NCBI GenBank assembly: GCA_020632595.1
Contig: JACKFF010000003.1
Coordinates: 62,001-126,000, forward strand
Reading direction: 5' to 3'
DNA from: Nitrospiraceae bacterium
GTDB taxonomy: Bacteria; Nitrospirota; Nitrospiria; Nitrospirales; UBA8639
Length of the DNA stretch: 64,000 nt
The translations under genes and the position numbers were made by a program. The notes beneath the pieces were generated by a model, which ran no database searches, was not told the DNA's origin, and worked only from the letters and a program-made list of their open reading frames with translations. Of the stretch, positions 7,481 to 16,729 are shown one piece after another. Each line of letters begins with the position of its first letter. Positions within the stretch are counted from its first letter, which is position 1.

Positions 7481-7960
7481 CTATCTGGCTCTGACTTTCA
7501 AAATGGCATACCGCCACCTTGCTTCTCCAATAATTTTTGGAATCGTGGGAAAAGGCATGGTGAGAGAAAAGTCTCTCGCCTGGTTCGGAGGAATTTCCAA
7601 AGAGATCTCTGCGGCTTCTTGCCCAACGATTTCACATTCTGTCATATGGCAGTCCTCAATCGTAGCCTGGATAGTCACAGAAATTATGGTAAAGATTTGA
7701 GCTGTATTTTCAAGCCTCCCGGTCAGCACAAACGACCGGGAGTTCAGTCCGGGTCGAACATCCATGTGAGAAAGTTGGGCCTGGCTGGGAGGAATCCGCT
7801 GAAATTCCAACTCCCGTTCCTGAGTATCCTGCCAAATAATGAACCCGATAGCCCCAAACATGACCACCAGGATCATCCCCAGAACGCGACGCAATTTTGG
7901 CAAATACGTCGCCATGAAAATCATGATTAATATCAACAGAACAATGGCAATAGGCAGCAT
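7481..7960 (-). CDS. Membrane protein of unknown function, two N-terminal TM segments
   Basis: 159 aa. Two hydrophobic segments (about residues 1-18, 'MLPIAIVLLILIMIFMAT', and 25-43, 'VLGMILVVMFGAIGFII') are followed by a soluble domain of about 110 residues with beta-strand character ('SFVLTGRLENTAQIFTIISV', two Cys near 104-109). The soluble part resembles the extracellular immunoglobulin-like or FxLyD-type domains that follow signal anchors, but I cannot assign a family. It is divergent from cysQ, with 92 bp between their starts, so the two promoters must share that gap. Confidence 0.6.
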   Translation of the reverse strand: MLPIAIVLLILIMIFMATYLPKLRRVLGMILVVMFGAIGFIIWQDTQERELEFQRIPPSQAQLSHMDVRPGLNSRSFVLTGRLENTAQIFTIISVTIQATIEDCHMTECEIVGQEAAEISLEIPPNQARDFSLTMPFPTIPKIIGEARWRYAILKVRAR

Positions 7961-8052
7961 AAATTTTACAGGCAGTTGGTGGGAGAAAACTTCTTCTTCC
8001 TCTCTACTCCCCTATCGGTTTCCTGAATCCCCTTCTTTTACCCGAGGAAGCA

Positions 8053-8877
8053 ATGTCCGACTTTTCTCATGAAATTGATATCGCCTCTCACCTGGCTCGG
8101 AAGGCAGGGGAGGTTATCATGAACATCTATCAAAATGATTTTGCGATCATGTACAAGGGTATTGACGATCCCGTCACTAAGGCCGATCAACAGGCCAATA
8201 CCCTTATCGTAGATGAATTACACACCCATTTCCCACAGGATTCCATCGTGGCGGAGGAAAGCACCCTCCCCTCCAAATCTTTGACGACAGGCCGAGTCTG
8301 GTACATAGACCCCCTGGATGGAACAAAAGAGTTTATTGCACGCAACGGGGAGTTTTCCATCATGATCGGACTGACCATAGATACTCACACCAAACTCGGC
8401 GTTGTCTACTGGCCTACCCGTGACCACCTCTATGTCGGCCTGACAGATCAGACGGCTTGGATGGAACACAACGGGATTTGCCAAAAACTCTCAGCCCTCC
8501 CATCCAAAAGCCCCAATAAGCTCTCACTCGTCACCTCTCGATCCCATCGATCCCCAATTCTTTCTATCATTCAACAATCATTGCACATCCATAAGGAACA
8601 ACAGCTGGGAAGCGTGGGACTGAAAATCGGCCAGATTGCCCAAGGAAACGCGGACCTCTACATTGAACCGAGTCCGTATACCAAGGCATGGGATGCCTGT
8701 GCGCCTGAAGCTATTTTGCGGGGAGCCGGCGGGTGTTTTACCGACATCCACGGTAAACCCATCCAATATGGACTCAATAACTTTCGCAATCTTCATGGGT
8801 TGGTCGGAAGTACTCCAGAGATTCATCAACGTGTCATTCAAGCCTTGACGGGTCGATGTTACTCGTGTGAAGGTTGA
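8053..8877 (+). CDS. cysQ: 3'(2'),5'-bisphosphate nucleotidase (CysQ), inositol-monophosphatase family
   Basis: 274 aa, Mg2+-dependent, Li+-sensitive phosphatase fold that hydrolyses 3'-phosphoadenosine 5'-phosphate, the by-product of sulfate activation. Metal-binding motifs are in family order: 'DDPVTKADQQAN' near residue 37, 'VAEES' near 71, 'WYIDPLDGTKEFIARNGEFS' near 86 (motif A, with the CysQ-type KEF), and 'AWDACAPEAILRGAGG' near 214 (motif B). Stands before the trmFO-xerC-hslVU run with an 80-bp gap. The CysQ call rests on 'DGTKEF', more typical of CysQ than of SuhB. Confidence 0.88.
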   Translation: MSDFSHEIDIASHLARKAGEVIMNIYQNDFAIMYKGIDDPVTKADQQANTLIVDELHTHFPQDSIVAEESTLPSKSLTTGRVWYIDPLDGTKEFIARNGEFSIMIGLTIDTHTKLGVVYWPTRDHLYVGLTDQTAWMEHNGICQKLSALPSKSPNKLSLVTSRSHRSPILSIIQQSLHIHKEQQLGSVGLKIGQIAQGNADLYIEPSPYTKAWDACAPEAILRGAGGCFTDIHGKPIQYGLNNFRNLHGLVGSTPEIHQRVIQALTGRCYSCEG

Positions 8878-8956
8878 CACCTTTTTCCGGCAATTCTTAG
8901 AATTCATCCCTTAATACTTTCTCAGCCCCTTTGACCACTAGCACTCTCACACAATC

Positions 8957-10273
8957 ATGAGAACAGACCTTGTTATTATCGGAGGCGGCCTGGCCGGATC
9001 GGAAGCGGCCTGGCAGGCGGCCAACGCTGGAGCCAGAGTGACCCTGTATGAAATGCGGCCTAAAGAAGAAACAGCCGCACATAAGACTGAACATCTGGCC
9101 GAGATTGTCTGCTCAAACTCCTTGGGGTCGAATGATCCTCTCAGCGCTCCTGGAATGTTGAAAGAGGAAATGCGGCAATTGCACTCCTTGATCATCCGAG
9201 TTGCCGACGAGGTGCGGATCCCGGCAGGAACGGCATTAGCGGTGGATAGAGACCAATTTGCCTGCAGGGTGACCCGGGCATTAGCCGAACACCCGAATAT
9301 CAAGATTCTTCGAGAAGAAATCCATGGAATTCCCGATGATGCGCTGTGCATAATTGCCACCGGCCCATTGACCTCACCAAAATTGTCTGAGGCAATCATC
9401 CAGTTCACCCAATCGAAAAACCTGTTTTTCTTCGACGCCATCTCTCCAATCGTGGATGCGGACTCACTCAACACAGACCGGACGTTTATGGCATCACGAT
9501 ATGAAAAGGGAACGGCGGATTACGTGAATTGTCCCATGGACGAAGAAACCTATAACGCCTTCTATGACGCATTGATCGAAGCTGAACGGGTCCAGCCAAA
9601 GTCTTTCGAGAACGTGCCGTATTTTGAAGGGTGTCTCCCGATTGAGGTCATGGCCGACCGTGGTCGCCAAACCTTATTGTTTGGTCCCCTAAAGCCTGTG
9701 GGATTAATTGATCCCAAAACCGGCCAACGGCCCTATGCTGTGCTACAATTACGTCCGGAAAACGCTCATGGCTCCTGCTATAATCTGGTAGGGTTTCAAA
9801 CCAAACTCACCTACCCGGAACAACGCCGAATCTTCAGAATGATTCCTGGCTTGGAGCAGGCTGAATTTTTACGCTGTGGAAGCATTCACCGAAATACGTA
9901 TATCAATGCACCGATCCTCCTCCAAAGCACTTTGCAGGTAAAAAAACAGCCACGTATCTTTTTTGCCGGACAATTGGTTGGGGTAGAAGGCTATGTGGAA
10001 GCTGCGGCCAGTGGAGGGATAGCTGGAATCAATGCCGCTCGCATCCTATCAGGACGTGCTCCGGTCACCCCACCGCCTTCTACCGCCCATGGAGCATTGC
10101 TCCATTACATTACGACGTGTGAGCCAAAATACTTTCAACCGATTAACTCAAACTTTGGGCTATACCCGCCACTTGATACACCGGTGCGAGACAAACAGAA
10201 AAAACGACAACTCATCCAAGAACGGGCCACTACCCATTTCAAAGCATGGATGACGCAATCCGAGCTTTCGTAA
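8957..10273 (+). CDS. trmFO: Methylenetetrahydrofolate--tRNA-(uracil-5-)-methyltransferase
   Basis: 438 aa flavoprotein that makes m5U54 in the T-loop of tRNAs using methylene-THF and FADH2. N-terminal FAD motif 'IIGGGLAGSEAAWQAA' at residues 7-22, followed by the family blocks 'EMRP' and 'LAEIVCSNSLGSN'; later blocks 'RTFMASRYEKGT', 'FEGCLPIEVMADRG' and 'GQLVGVEGYVEAAASG' match TrmFO. Full length for the family. Overlaps xerC by 28 bp, so it is translationally coupled. The trmFO-xerC-hslV-hslU order is a well-known conserved neighbourhood. Confidence 0.95.
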   Translation: MRTDLVIIGGGLAGSEAAWQAANAGARVTLYEMRPKEETAAHKTEHLAEIVCSNSLGSNDPLSAPGMLKEEMRQLHSLIIRVADEVRIPAGTALAVDRDQFACRVTRALAEHPNIKILREEIHGIPDDALCIIATGPLTSPKLSEAIIQFTQSKNLFFFDAISPIVDADSLNTDRTFMASRYEKGTADYVNCPMDEETYNAFYDALIEAERVQPKSFENVPYFEGCLPIEVMADRGRQTLLFGPLKPVGLIDPKTGQRPYAVLQLRPENAHGSCYNLVGFQTKLTYPEQRRIFRMIPGLEQAEFLRCGSIHRNTYINAPILLQSTLQVKKQPRIFFAGQLVGVEGYVEAAASGGIAGINAARILSGRAPVTPPPSTAHGALLHYITTCEPKYFQPINSNFGLYPPLDTPVRDKQKKRQLIQERATTHFKAWMTQSELS

Positions 10274-11220
10274 TGTACCTTCAATTGGAACGGGGAGTTT
10301 CGCCTGAAACACGCCGCAGTTATCAGTCCGACCTCAAACAATTCATGGCGCACATTCGACACACACTTTCCGGGAGCGATCTTTCAGAACCTGGCGCCAT
10401 TGACTCACTCCATATTCGATCCTATCTCAAGAGTCTCAGCGATCAAGGGTTAAAAAAAACCTCCCTTGCCAGAAAACTGGCGTGCCTCAAAAGCTTTTTT
10501 CGTTTTTTAGTTGAAGACGGACGGATTTCGCGTAATCCAGCCTCCAACGTTCGTTCGCCTCGACAAGGGACACGTCTTCCCACCGTCCTCACCAAGGACG
10601 AAGCCAATACCCTGTTAGATTCGTCAGCTTCCCAGCAATGGATTGAGCTGAGAAACCACGCCATTCTAGAAACTTTGTATGCAAGTGGGGCCCGGGTATC
10701 AGAACTAGTCGGGATAAATTGGGCGGATGTGGATCTAGAAACCCGATCGATCCGACTGCGGGGCAAAGGGAAAAAAGAGCGGATGGTGCCTATCGGCACC
10801 GTGGCAGCTGACGCCATCCTGGAATATCAACGTCATCCACCCCATAAGAAAAAGATTATACAATCCGGAACATCGGCCCCACCGGTGCCCTACTCGGGAT
10901 CACACCCTCTTTTTCTCAATGCTCGAGGAGGACGGTTGACCGCCAGAAGCGTCGAACGCATGCTGAAGCAAGAGACCGAACACCGCTTCACTAAGACGGT
11001 CACTCCCCACACCCTGCGCCATTCCTTTGCCACCCACCTCCTCGATGAAGGAGCCGATCTGCGAGCCATCCAGGAACTCTTGGGCCATGCCTCGCTCGCC
11101 ACAACCCAAAAATACACCCATGTGGCCACTGACCAACTCATGGCCGTTTATGACCGGGCACATCCCCGATCCGGCTCTTCTCACTCCGTACCCCCAGAAG
11201 GAGACCCTCTCAAACCATGA
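10246..11220 (+). CDS. xerC: Tyrosine recombinase XerC
   Basis: 324 aa. N-terminal SAM-like DNA-binding domain (about 1-90) and catalytic domain. The catalytic set is visible: Arg in 'ASGARVSEL' near 150, Lys in 'LRGKGKKERMVP' near 175, 'HTLRHSFATHLLDEG' (His and Arg) near 253, His in 'LLGHAS' near 279, and the nucleophile Tyr in 'TQKYTHV' near 290. Resolves chromosome dimers at dif with a XerD partner. Its chromosomal housekeeping neighbourhood and full length argue for XerC rather than a mobile-element integrase. Its end overlaps the hslV start by 4 bp (ATGA). Confidence 0.92.
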   Translation: MDDAIRAFVMYLQLERGVSPETRRSYQSDLKQFMAHIRHTLSGSDLSEPGAIDSLHIRSYLKSLSDQGLKKTSLARKLACLKSFFRFLVEDGRISRNPASNVRSPRQGTRLPTVLTKDEANTLLDSSASQQWIELRNHAILETLYASGARVSELVGINWADVDLETRSIRLRGKGKKERMVPIGTVAADAILEYQRHPPHKKKIIQSGTSAPPVPYSGSHPLFLNARGGRLTARSVERMLKQETEHRFTKTVTPHTLRHSFATHLLDEGADLRAIQELLGHASLATTQKYTHVATDQLMAVYDRAHPRSGSSHSVPPEGDPLKP

Positions 11221-11753
11221 AGATTCGATCCACAACGATTCTATGCGTACGCAAGGGGCCTATAGTAGCCATGGGCTGTGATGGGCAAGTCACCGTCGGC
11301 AGCACCATTATGAAAAGTAACGCCAAGAAACTCCGGAAAATGCATCAAGACAAGGTGCTCTCCGGCTTTGCCGGGGCGACCGCGGATGCGTTTACCTTAT
11401 TTGAAAAATTCGACGCCAAGCTGGAAGAGTATCGAGGGAATCTGACCCGAGCAGCCGTTGAACTGGCGAAGGATTGGCGAACCGATCGGGTCCTTCGACG
11501 ACTAGAAGCGCTATTAGCGGTGGCCGACCGCGAGCATTCATTTATTATTACCGGCACAGGTGATGTGGTCGAACCGGAAGACGGGATTTTGGCCATTGGA
11601 TCAGGGGGACCTTACGCGTTATCTGCGGCTCGCGCCCTCCTGGCTCACACCGAACTGCCACCGTCCCAGGTTGTCGAACAGAGCATGAAGATCGCCGCCG
11701 GAATCGACATTTATACCAACCATCACATTGTTATTGAGGAGTTATTGTCATAA
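11217..11753 (+). CDS. hslV: ATP-dependent protease HslVU, peptidase subunit
   Basis: 178 aa, the proteasome-like Thr peptidase that assembles as two hexameric rings with HslU. Processing should expose the catalytic Thr in 'RSTTILCVRKG' (residues 4-14), giving a mature N-terminus TTIL. The family blocks 'GDGQ'-like 'GCDGQVTVGSTIMKSNAKKL' and 'GFAGATADAFTLFEKF' follow. Slightly longer at the N-terminus than the E. coli protein. Coupled to xerC by a 4-bp overlap, with hslU 3 bp downstream. Confidence 0.95.
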   Translation: MKIRSTTILCVRKGPIVAMGCDGQVTVGSTIMKSNAKKLRKMHQDKVLSGFAGATADAFTLFEKFDAKLEEYRGNLTRAAVELAKDWRTDRVLRRLEALLAVADREHSFIITGTGDVVEPEDGILAIGSGGPYALSAARALLAHTELPPSQVVEQSMKIAAGIDIYTNHHIVIEELLS

Positions 11754-11756
11754 CGT

Positions 11757-13160
11757 ATGGAACAAGAGACTTCACCAACACCCAAAAAATTGGACTCCCT
11801 TACTCCACGCCAAATCGTGGAGGAGTTAGACCGCTACGTCATTGGGCAACGGGACGCCAAGCGCATGGTCGCCATCGCCTTGCGAAACCGCTGGCGGCGC
11901 CAACAGCTCAGCCCGGAACTCCGTGATGAAATCGTCCCGAAAAATATCATCATGATTGGCCCTACAGGGGTCGGGAAAACAGAAATTTCCCGACGAGTCT
12001 CTAAATTAGCAGATGCGCCATTCATTAAAGTTGAAGCTTCCAAATTCACCGAGGTGGGGTACGTCGGCAGGGACGTGGAATCTCTGATTCGTGACCTCAC
12101 CGATTTATCCATTAATATGGTCAAAACGGCTTATCTGGAGAAGGTTCAAAAAAAGGCTGAAGACCTAGCCGAAGAGCGGGTCTTAGATATGCTGCTTCCG
12201 CCCTCGCCGTCGAGCCCCTCATTTGAGCCCACTGAGGAGTCCGCAGGGGCTTCCACTCAACAGAAACAGGATCAGCAGGACTCCACCCGCTCAAAACTGC
12301 GCCTCCAGCTGCGCGAAGGCAAGCTGGATAATCGGATGGTGGAAATAGAAATTAAAGAACGAGGAGGACTTCCGGTTGGAATCATTTCCAATATCGGGGG
12401 AATGGAAGATCTTGAGCACAACCTCCGGGATATGCTCGGCGGCATGATGCCGGGCAAAAAGAAAAATCGCCGGATGAAAGTCTCAGAGGCCCTGAAATTC
12501 ATGGCCCAGGAAGAAGCGCAAAAACTTATTGATATGGAAGAAGTCACCAAGGAGGCTATTACCCGCACGGAACAATCGGGAATCGTCTTCCTGGACGAGA
12601 TTGACAAAATTGCCGGACGGGAGAAACACACAGGCCCCGACATTTCCCGTGAAGGTGTGCAACGAGACCTTCTCCCGATCGTGGAAGGGTCAACGGTCAA
12701 CACCAAACATGGCCCGGTCAAAACCGATCATATTTTGTTTATTGCCGCGGGAGCATTTCACGTGGCCAAACCCTCCGACTTGATTCCGGAATTACAAGGC
12801 CGGTTCCCTATTCGTGTAGAACTGGAACCCCTCACGAAAGATGACCTCATCCGCATTTTAACCGAACCCAAAAATGCTCTCGTCAAACAATATCACGCGT
12901 TACTGAGCACAGAAGGGATCGCGTTGGAATTTACCAAAGACGGGATTGAAGAAATTGCAGCAACCGCTGTGCAGGTGAATGACCGGACCGAAAACATCGG
13001 CGCACGACGGCTCTTCACGATCGTGGAACGGTTATTGGAAGATGTCTCGTTTGAAGCCCAAGATCTTCAGGAAAAGGAGGTCGTAATCAATGCCCAGTAT
13101 GTGCGGGATCACCTTCAAAGTATTGTGAAAGACGAAGACCTCAGCCGGTACATTCTGTAA
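11757..13160 (+). CDS. hslU: ATP-dependent protease HslVU, ATPase subunit
   Basis: 467 aa AAA+ unfoldase feeding HslV. Starts with 'LTPRQIVEELDRYVIGQRDA', then Walker A 'GPTGVGKTEI' near residue 68 and 'FTEVGYVGRDVES' (pore loop) near 100. The intermediate I-domain spans about 110-245 and includes a Ser/Gln-rich low-complexity stretch near 145-175. Walker B is 'IVFLDEIDKIA' near 279. The C-terminus 'DEDLSRYIL' fits the family tail that inserts into HslV. Immediately downstream of hslV. Confidence 0.96.
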   Translation: MEQETSPTPKKLDSLTPRQIVEELDRYVIGQRDAKRMVAIALRNRWRRQQLSPELRDEIVPKNIIMIGPTGVGKTEISRRVSKLADAPFIKVEASKFTEVGYVGRDVESLIRDLTDLSINMVKTAYLEKVQKKAEDLAEERVLDMLLPPSPSSPSFEPTEESAGASTQQKQDQQDSTRSKLRLQLREGKLDNRMVEIEIKERGGLPVGIISNIGGMEDLEHNLRDMLGGMMPGKKKNRRMKVSEALKFMAQEEAQKLIDMEEVTKEAITRTEQSGIVFLDEIDKIAGREKHTGPDISREGVQRDLLPIVEGSTVNTKHGPVKTDHILFIAAGAFHVAKPSDLIPELQGRFPIRVELEPLTKDDLIRILTEPKNALVKQYHALLSTEGIALEFTKDGIEEIAATAVQVNDRTENIGARRLFTIVERLLEDVSFEAQDLQEKEVVINAQYVRDHLQSIVKDEDLSRYIL

Positions 13161-13244
13161 AATCAATACATCTGTTATGATGGCCAGATTTCCAATTCGC
13201 CTTTGTTATTCAACCCAAAACCCTGGAGCCCATAAGTAGGTTGC

Positions 13245-14138
13245 ATGAACAAACTGATTAAAAAAGCGGACATCCTGATTGAAGCACTTCCCTATATTCG
13301 GACCCTGGCCGGGAAAACCGTGGTCATCAAATATGGGGGGAGCGCAATGGTTCAGGAGGAACTCAAGGAAGGCTTCGCCGAAGATGTCGTCTTATTAAAA
13401 TATGTTGGATTGCAACCGATTATCGTTCATGGCGGTGGGCCACAAATTAACGAAATGCTGGATAAATTCGGCATTGAGGCAAAATTCCTGCATGGAGTTC
13501 GGGTCACGGATCAGCCAACCATGGAAGTCGTCGAAATGGTCCTCGGTGGAAAAATCAACAAGGAAATCGTGTCGTTACTGAACCAGCATGGCGCCAAAGC
13601 TGTCGGACTCACCGGCAAGGATGGTCGCCTTCTGACCACAAAACCATTTAATCCCAAGAGCCTGATTCACACCTACAGCGGATCAACCGACGTGCTGCAC
13701 CCTGAAGACTACGGCCTCGTCGGCCAAGTCAGCCATGTCGATACCACCTTGCTGCAGACGCTTCAAGAGGCGAATTTCATTCCGGTCATTGCGCCAATTG
13801 GAGTCGACGCCAAATGGCAAACGCACAACATCAATGCCGATCTGGTAGCAGGTAGCGTCGCTGCAGCGGTTCAAGCCGAAAAATTACTGGTCTTGAGCGA
13901 TGTCAAAGGCATTCGTGATGCCAATAACCGGCATGTCTCCACTCTCTCCAAAAAAGACATGGAACGCATGGTCAAAAAGCAGGTCATCAGCGCAGGCATG
14001 CTCCCCAAAGTTCATGCCTGTTTAACCGCCCTTCAGGGTGGCGTCCGTAAGGCGCACATTATTGATGGACGGGTGGCTCATGCGGTGTTACTCGAAATTT
14101 TCACCGACAAAGGCATCGGGACAGAAATTCTGGCATAA
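13245..14138 (+). CDS. argB: Acetylglutamate kinase
   Basis: 297 aa amino-acid-kinase-fold enzyme, second step of arginine biosynthesis (N-acetylglutamate to N-acetylglutamyl phosphate). Motifs: 'VVIKYGGSAM' near residue 26, 'QPIIVHGGGPQINEML' near 57, 'NINADLVAGSVAAAVQAEKL' near 190 and 'GMLPKVHACLTALQGGV' near 250. An N-terminal helix of about 20 residues before the kinase fold is the type seen in arginine-sensitive hexameric enzymes, so feedback inhibition by arginine is plausible. 84 bp behind hslU and 5 bp ahead of pncA. Confidence 0.95.
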   Translation: MNKLIKKADILIEALPYIRTLAGKTVVIKYGGSAMVQEELKEGFAEDVVLLKYVGLQPIIVHGGGPQINEMLDKFGIEAKFLHGVRVTDQPTMEVVEMVLGGKINKEIVSLLNQHGAKAVGLTGKDGRLLTTKPFNPKSLIHTYSGSTDVLHPEDYGLVGQVSHVDTTLLQTLQEANFIPVIAPIGVDAKWQTHNINADLVAGSVAAAVQAEKLLVLSDVKGIRDANNRHVSTLSKKDMERMVKKQVISAGMLPKVHACLTALQGGVRKAHIIDGRVAHAVLLEIFTDKGIGTEILA

Positions 14139-14143
14139 CAAAC

Positions 14144-14797
14144 ATGAAACTTTCCAAGCATTCCTCCCCATCGGATTCTTCTCCTCTTCAAACCTCGACC
14201 GTTCCCCAACCCGATCAGCATTCCGCGCTCCTCTTAGTCGACCTACAAAATGACTTATTTCCGGGTGGGGCACTGGCCGTGCCCGAGGCAAACAGCCTTA
14301 TTCCTTTTATCAACGCCTACATTAAGCACTTCAGCCGGCAAGGCTGGCCCATATTGGCAACCAGAGATTGGCACCCGGCAAATCACAGCTCCTTCACCGA
14401 GCAACAGGGGCCTTGGCCGGCCCATGGAGTCCAAGGATCACGCGGAGCTCAATTTCATTCCGACTTGGTCCTTCCTCCCGGGATGATGGTCATTTCTAAA
14501 GGAACCGATCCGAAGAAAGATTCGAAATCCGGCTTTGATGGTACGAGCCTGGCCGACCGACTGGAAGATCTTAACGTCCAAACATTGTTTGTCCTGGGAC
14601 TACCGACCGAGCATTGCGTCAAACACACGGTTCTCGATGGCTGTCAACGCGGACTTCGAGTCGTCTTGCTCACTGATGCCACAAAGGGTAGCTCCCTCCA
14701 ACAGGATGGCTCCGCGAATGTGCTCCAAGAAATGACCGATGCCGGCGCCTGTCTCGCGAATAGTCGCGATATCGGGATCCCCGCCTCTTTCGGCTAA
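14144..14797 (+). CDS. pncA: Nicotinamidase (isochorismatase-like hydrolase)
   Basis: 217 aa. Converts nicotinamide to nicotinate for NAD salvage. The cysteine-hydrolase triad is visible: Asp in 'LLVDLQNDLFPGGALAV' near residue 30, Lys in 'ISKGTDPKKDS' near 117, and Cys in 'GLPTEHCVKHTVLDG' near 157. Metal-binding residues of nicotinamidases appear in 'TRDWHPANHSSF' near 74. The N-terminal 25 residues are Ser/Pro-rich and probably disordered. Only 5 bp behind argB, so likely co-transcribed. Confidence 0.88.
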   Translation: MKLSKHSSPSDSSPLQTSTVPQPDQHSALLLVDLQNDLFPGGALAVPEANSLIPFINAYIKHFSRQGWPILATRDWHPANHSSFTEQQGPWPAHGVQGSRGAQFHSDLVLPPGMMVISKGTDPKKDSKSGFDGTSLADRLEDLNVQTLFVLGLPTEHCVKHTVLDGCQRGLRVVLLTDATKGSSLQQDGSANVLQEMTDAGACLANSRDIGIPASFG

Positions 14798-14838
14798 ACA
14801 GATTTTGTTCCACTCCATTAGGTGCTATACGGATGGTG

Positions 14839-14867
14839 ATTTTCGCCAGGCTTCGACCTGGGAAAAT
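14839..14867 (+). terminator. Probable terminator after pncA
   Basis: ATTTTC-g-CCAGG (14839-14850) pairs with CCTGGGAAAAT (14857-14867) across a CTTCGA loop, with one bulged base. It sits about 40 bp after the pncA stop. It has no long T run, so its strength is uncertain. Confidence 0.45.
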
Positions 14868-14987
14868 TGCTCGGTCAACACATCCGCACTTTCGTCATTT
14901 TCTCCCGGGAATCATTCTTTTGATTTTTAAACGGATGGTGCACATTTATCCTCAAGAGTTGCAGGGAGAAATCCGAGAAGTGGATTC

Positions 14988-15455
14988 ATGAGGCCAAAGG
15001 GTAGTGCAGCAAAACTAGAAACGAGACGCCGATTGGCGGCCAGTCTCTTGGCCAAAGGACGAGGCATTCGCGAGGTCGCACGAACGATCGGGGCGGCGCC
15101 GTCGTCCGTCAAGCGATGGAAAGATGCTCTCGAACAAGGGGGGAAAAATGCCTTAAAGTCCAAACCCCATACCGGTCGTCCATCCCGACTTTCGCCCACA
15201 CAACGCCAACATCTCCTCCTTATGCTCAAACGAGGACCACAAGCCGCAAAAATGCGGAGTGATCATTGGACCTGCCGCCTGATTGGACGAATGATTCGCC
15301 AATGCTTCGGGGTAAAGTATCACCCCGACCATGTGAGCCGGATTTTGCGAGGATTAGGTTGGAAAAATAAAATGAAAATCAGCCCGATAAAAAAAATCAG
15401 GAGGACGCCACAACCACGCCTTCGGCGCTTAGGGCAATCCCGCCGCCATCGATAA
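14988..15455 (+). pseudogene. IS630-type transposase N-terminal remnant
   Basis: 155 aa. Residues 1-120 match the tandem HTH DNA-binding half of IS630-family transposases: 'IREVARTIGAAPSSVKRWKD' (first HTH), 'GRPSRLSPTQRQHLLLML' (linker), then 'FGVKYHPDHVSRILRGLGWK' (winged helix). The DDE catalytic domain is missing: after 'LGWKNK' the frame turns into a short basic tail, with an A-rich run (15388-15395) as a likely frameshift site. No intact catalytic domain follows in any frame up to 15823. I read it as a dead insertion-sequence fragment; domestication as a DNA-binding protein is less likely but possible. Confidence 0.65.
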
Positions 15456-15823
15456 GAAATTTTTCGATGGAGGGTACTTCGATGCGCCATGACCGGGAGG
15501 TCAGTTTCAACCACCGGCCAATATCTCTTGCTTGCTGCCTTTCTCGATATCTTCTCAACTTTCCTTAGAGATCCTCCTTTCCCTGCCATTCACCACCACG
15601 TTTCGCTCAGAGAACCTTTCTGCCTCTTTCTTAAGAGATCAGGCCCCAAAGAAATTTTCCATGCGCTTCCGCACCATGTGTGTCGCTTCGCCGAGTACTG
15701 AACGAAGATCCCGGACGCACACTCCCACTAACCACAACTTCAGGAAACCATTTGAAGCAGGTCAAGGCCTCTGCAAAGGAGCCGACTGATTATTGGAAAG
15801 AACACGTCTTTATTTTCTTCGAT
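15456..15823. other. Intergenic tail of the IS remnant
   Basis: About 370 bp. One frame after the shift point reads a short open stretch to about 15490, but no transposase catalytic motif can be seen. Nothing else is supported. Confidence 0.4.
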
Positions 15824-16729
15824 TTATCCTTCTTTCCCTTCTCCCTCCTCGACAATGATCGCCCGAGGAAAGTACACCCGAAAGGTCGAGCCTTGACCGG
15901 GAATTGAATCGACTTCAATGTTTCCTTGATGCCGGTCTATGATGCGACGCACAATGGCCAAACCCACCCCTTGGCGAACCTCCGGCTCCACAGCAGGACA
16001 GGAGAACCCCTCAAAAATTCCGGTATGATGGTCTCGCGCAATCCCGATTCCATTATCCCCAACAGAATAGACTGACCACCCATGCATTGTTTTACCGGAG
16101 ATTATAATTTCTCCAGCACGTGCAGGATCGAGATATTTCTGGGCATTATCAATCAAAATCGAAAACACCTGAGTCACTAACACCTCATCACCCATACAAT
16201 CCGGAAGATCCTCAATTCGCACTAGAACTTTTCTGCTCTTGAGTTTCCTCTCCATGGAAGTCACGATTCCCATCACAAGTTGATTCACATCCAGGCCCTC
16301 CCACCGAAGGCCAATCTGCCCAAGCCGGATAAACTGAAGAAGTCCCGACGTGATACCACGCATATGATCCACCTCACCCTGAATATGCCGTACTGCCTCG
16401 GGAATATCTTCTTTGGGGAGAGGACCGAGTGCCTCCCGCGCATAATCGGATAAGACCTCATCCTCAAACAATGCATTCAGCCGACTGCATGCCATCGTGA
16501 TTTTCTGACAAGCCTCCTGGATAGTTGTCAGTGAAACAGGAAGATCCTGGGATATCACCTGTAACAACAAATCGACATCTGTGGGGGAAACCGCCTCAGA
16601 GTTTCTCTTCCTCTGAAATGAAAAATCTCCCGGTTGTTCGGGTGGCTCCATACGGGGTGACTCCTTTCCGCCGGCCATCTCAGTCCTTGAGAAAACCTGC
16701 CTACCGGAACTAGCCAGGACATAGACCAC
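15824..16729 (-). CDS. Histidine-kinase-like protein lacking the phospho-accepting His
   Basis: 301 aa with the longest start; ATGs at residues 18 and 27 are alternatives. No TM segment or sensor domain is seen. The dimerisation-helix region reads 'VISQDLPVSLTTI' (residues 58-70), where kinases of this class have S-H-D-L-x-x-P-L; Gln61 replaces the His. The ATP-binding half looks intact: N box 'ILIDNAQKYLDP' near 190, G1 'VGDNGIGIA' near 227, G2 'GVGLAIVRRI' near 258. It could be a non-canonical ATPase or a regulator of another kinase. No response regulator lies beside it. Confidence 0.75.
   Translation of the reverse strand: MVYVLASSGRQVFSRTEMAGGKESPRMEPPEQPGDFSFQRKRNSEAVSPTDVDLLLQVISQDLPVSLTTIQEACQKITMACSRLNALFEDEVLSDYAREALGPLPKEDIPEAVRHIQGEVDHMRGITSGLLQFIRLGQIGLRWEGLDVNQLVMGIVTSMERKLKSRKVLVRIEDLPDCMGDEVLVTQVFSILIDNAQKYLDPARAGEIIISGKTMHGWSVYSVGDNGIGIARDHHTGIFEGFSCPAVEPEVRQGVGLAIVRRIIDRHQGNIEVDSIPGQGSTFRVYFPRAIIVEEGEGKEG

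Noticed and set aside
7436..7930. Plus-strand frame of 164 codons.
   Set aside because: Antisense to the two-TM membrane protein; low-complexity Arg/His/Asn content and no start signal.
10246..11220. Mobile-element integrase instead of XerC.
   Set aside because: Position in the conserved trmFO-xerC-hslVU order and full-length XerC layout favour the housekeeping recombinase.
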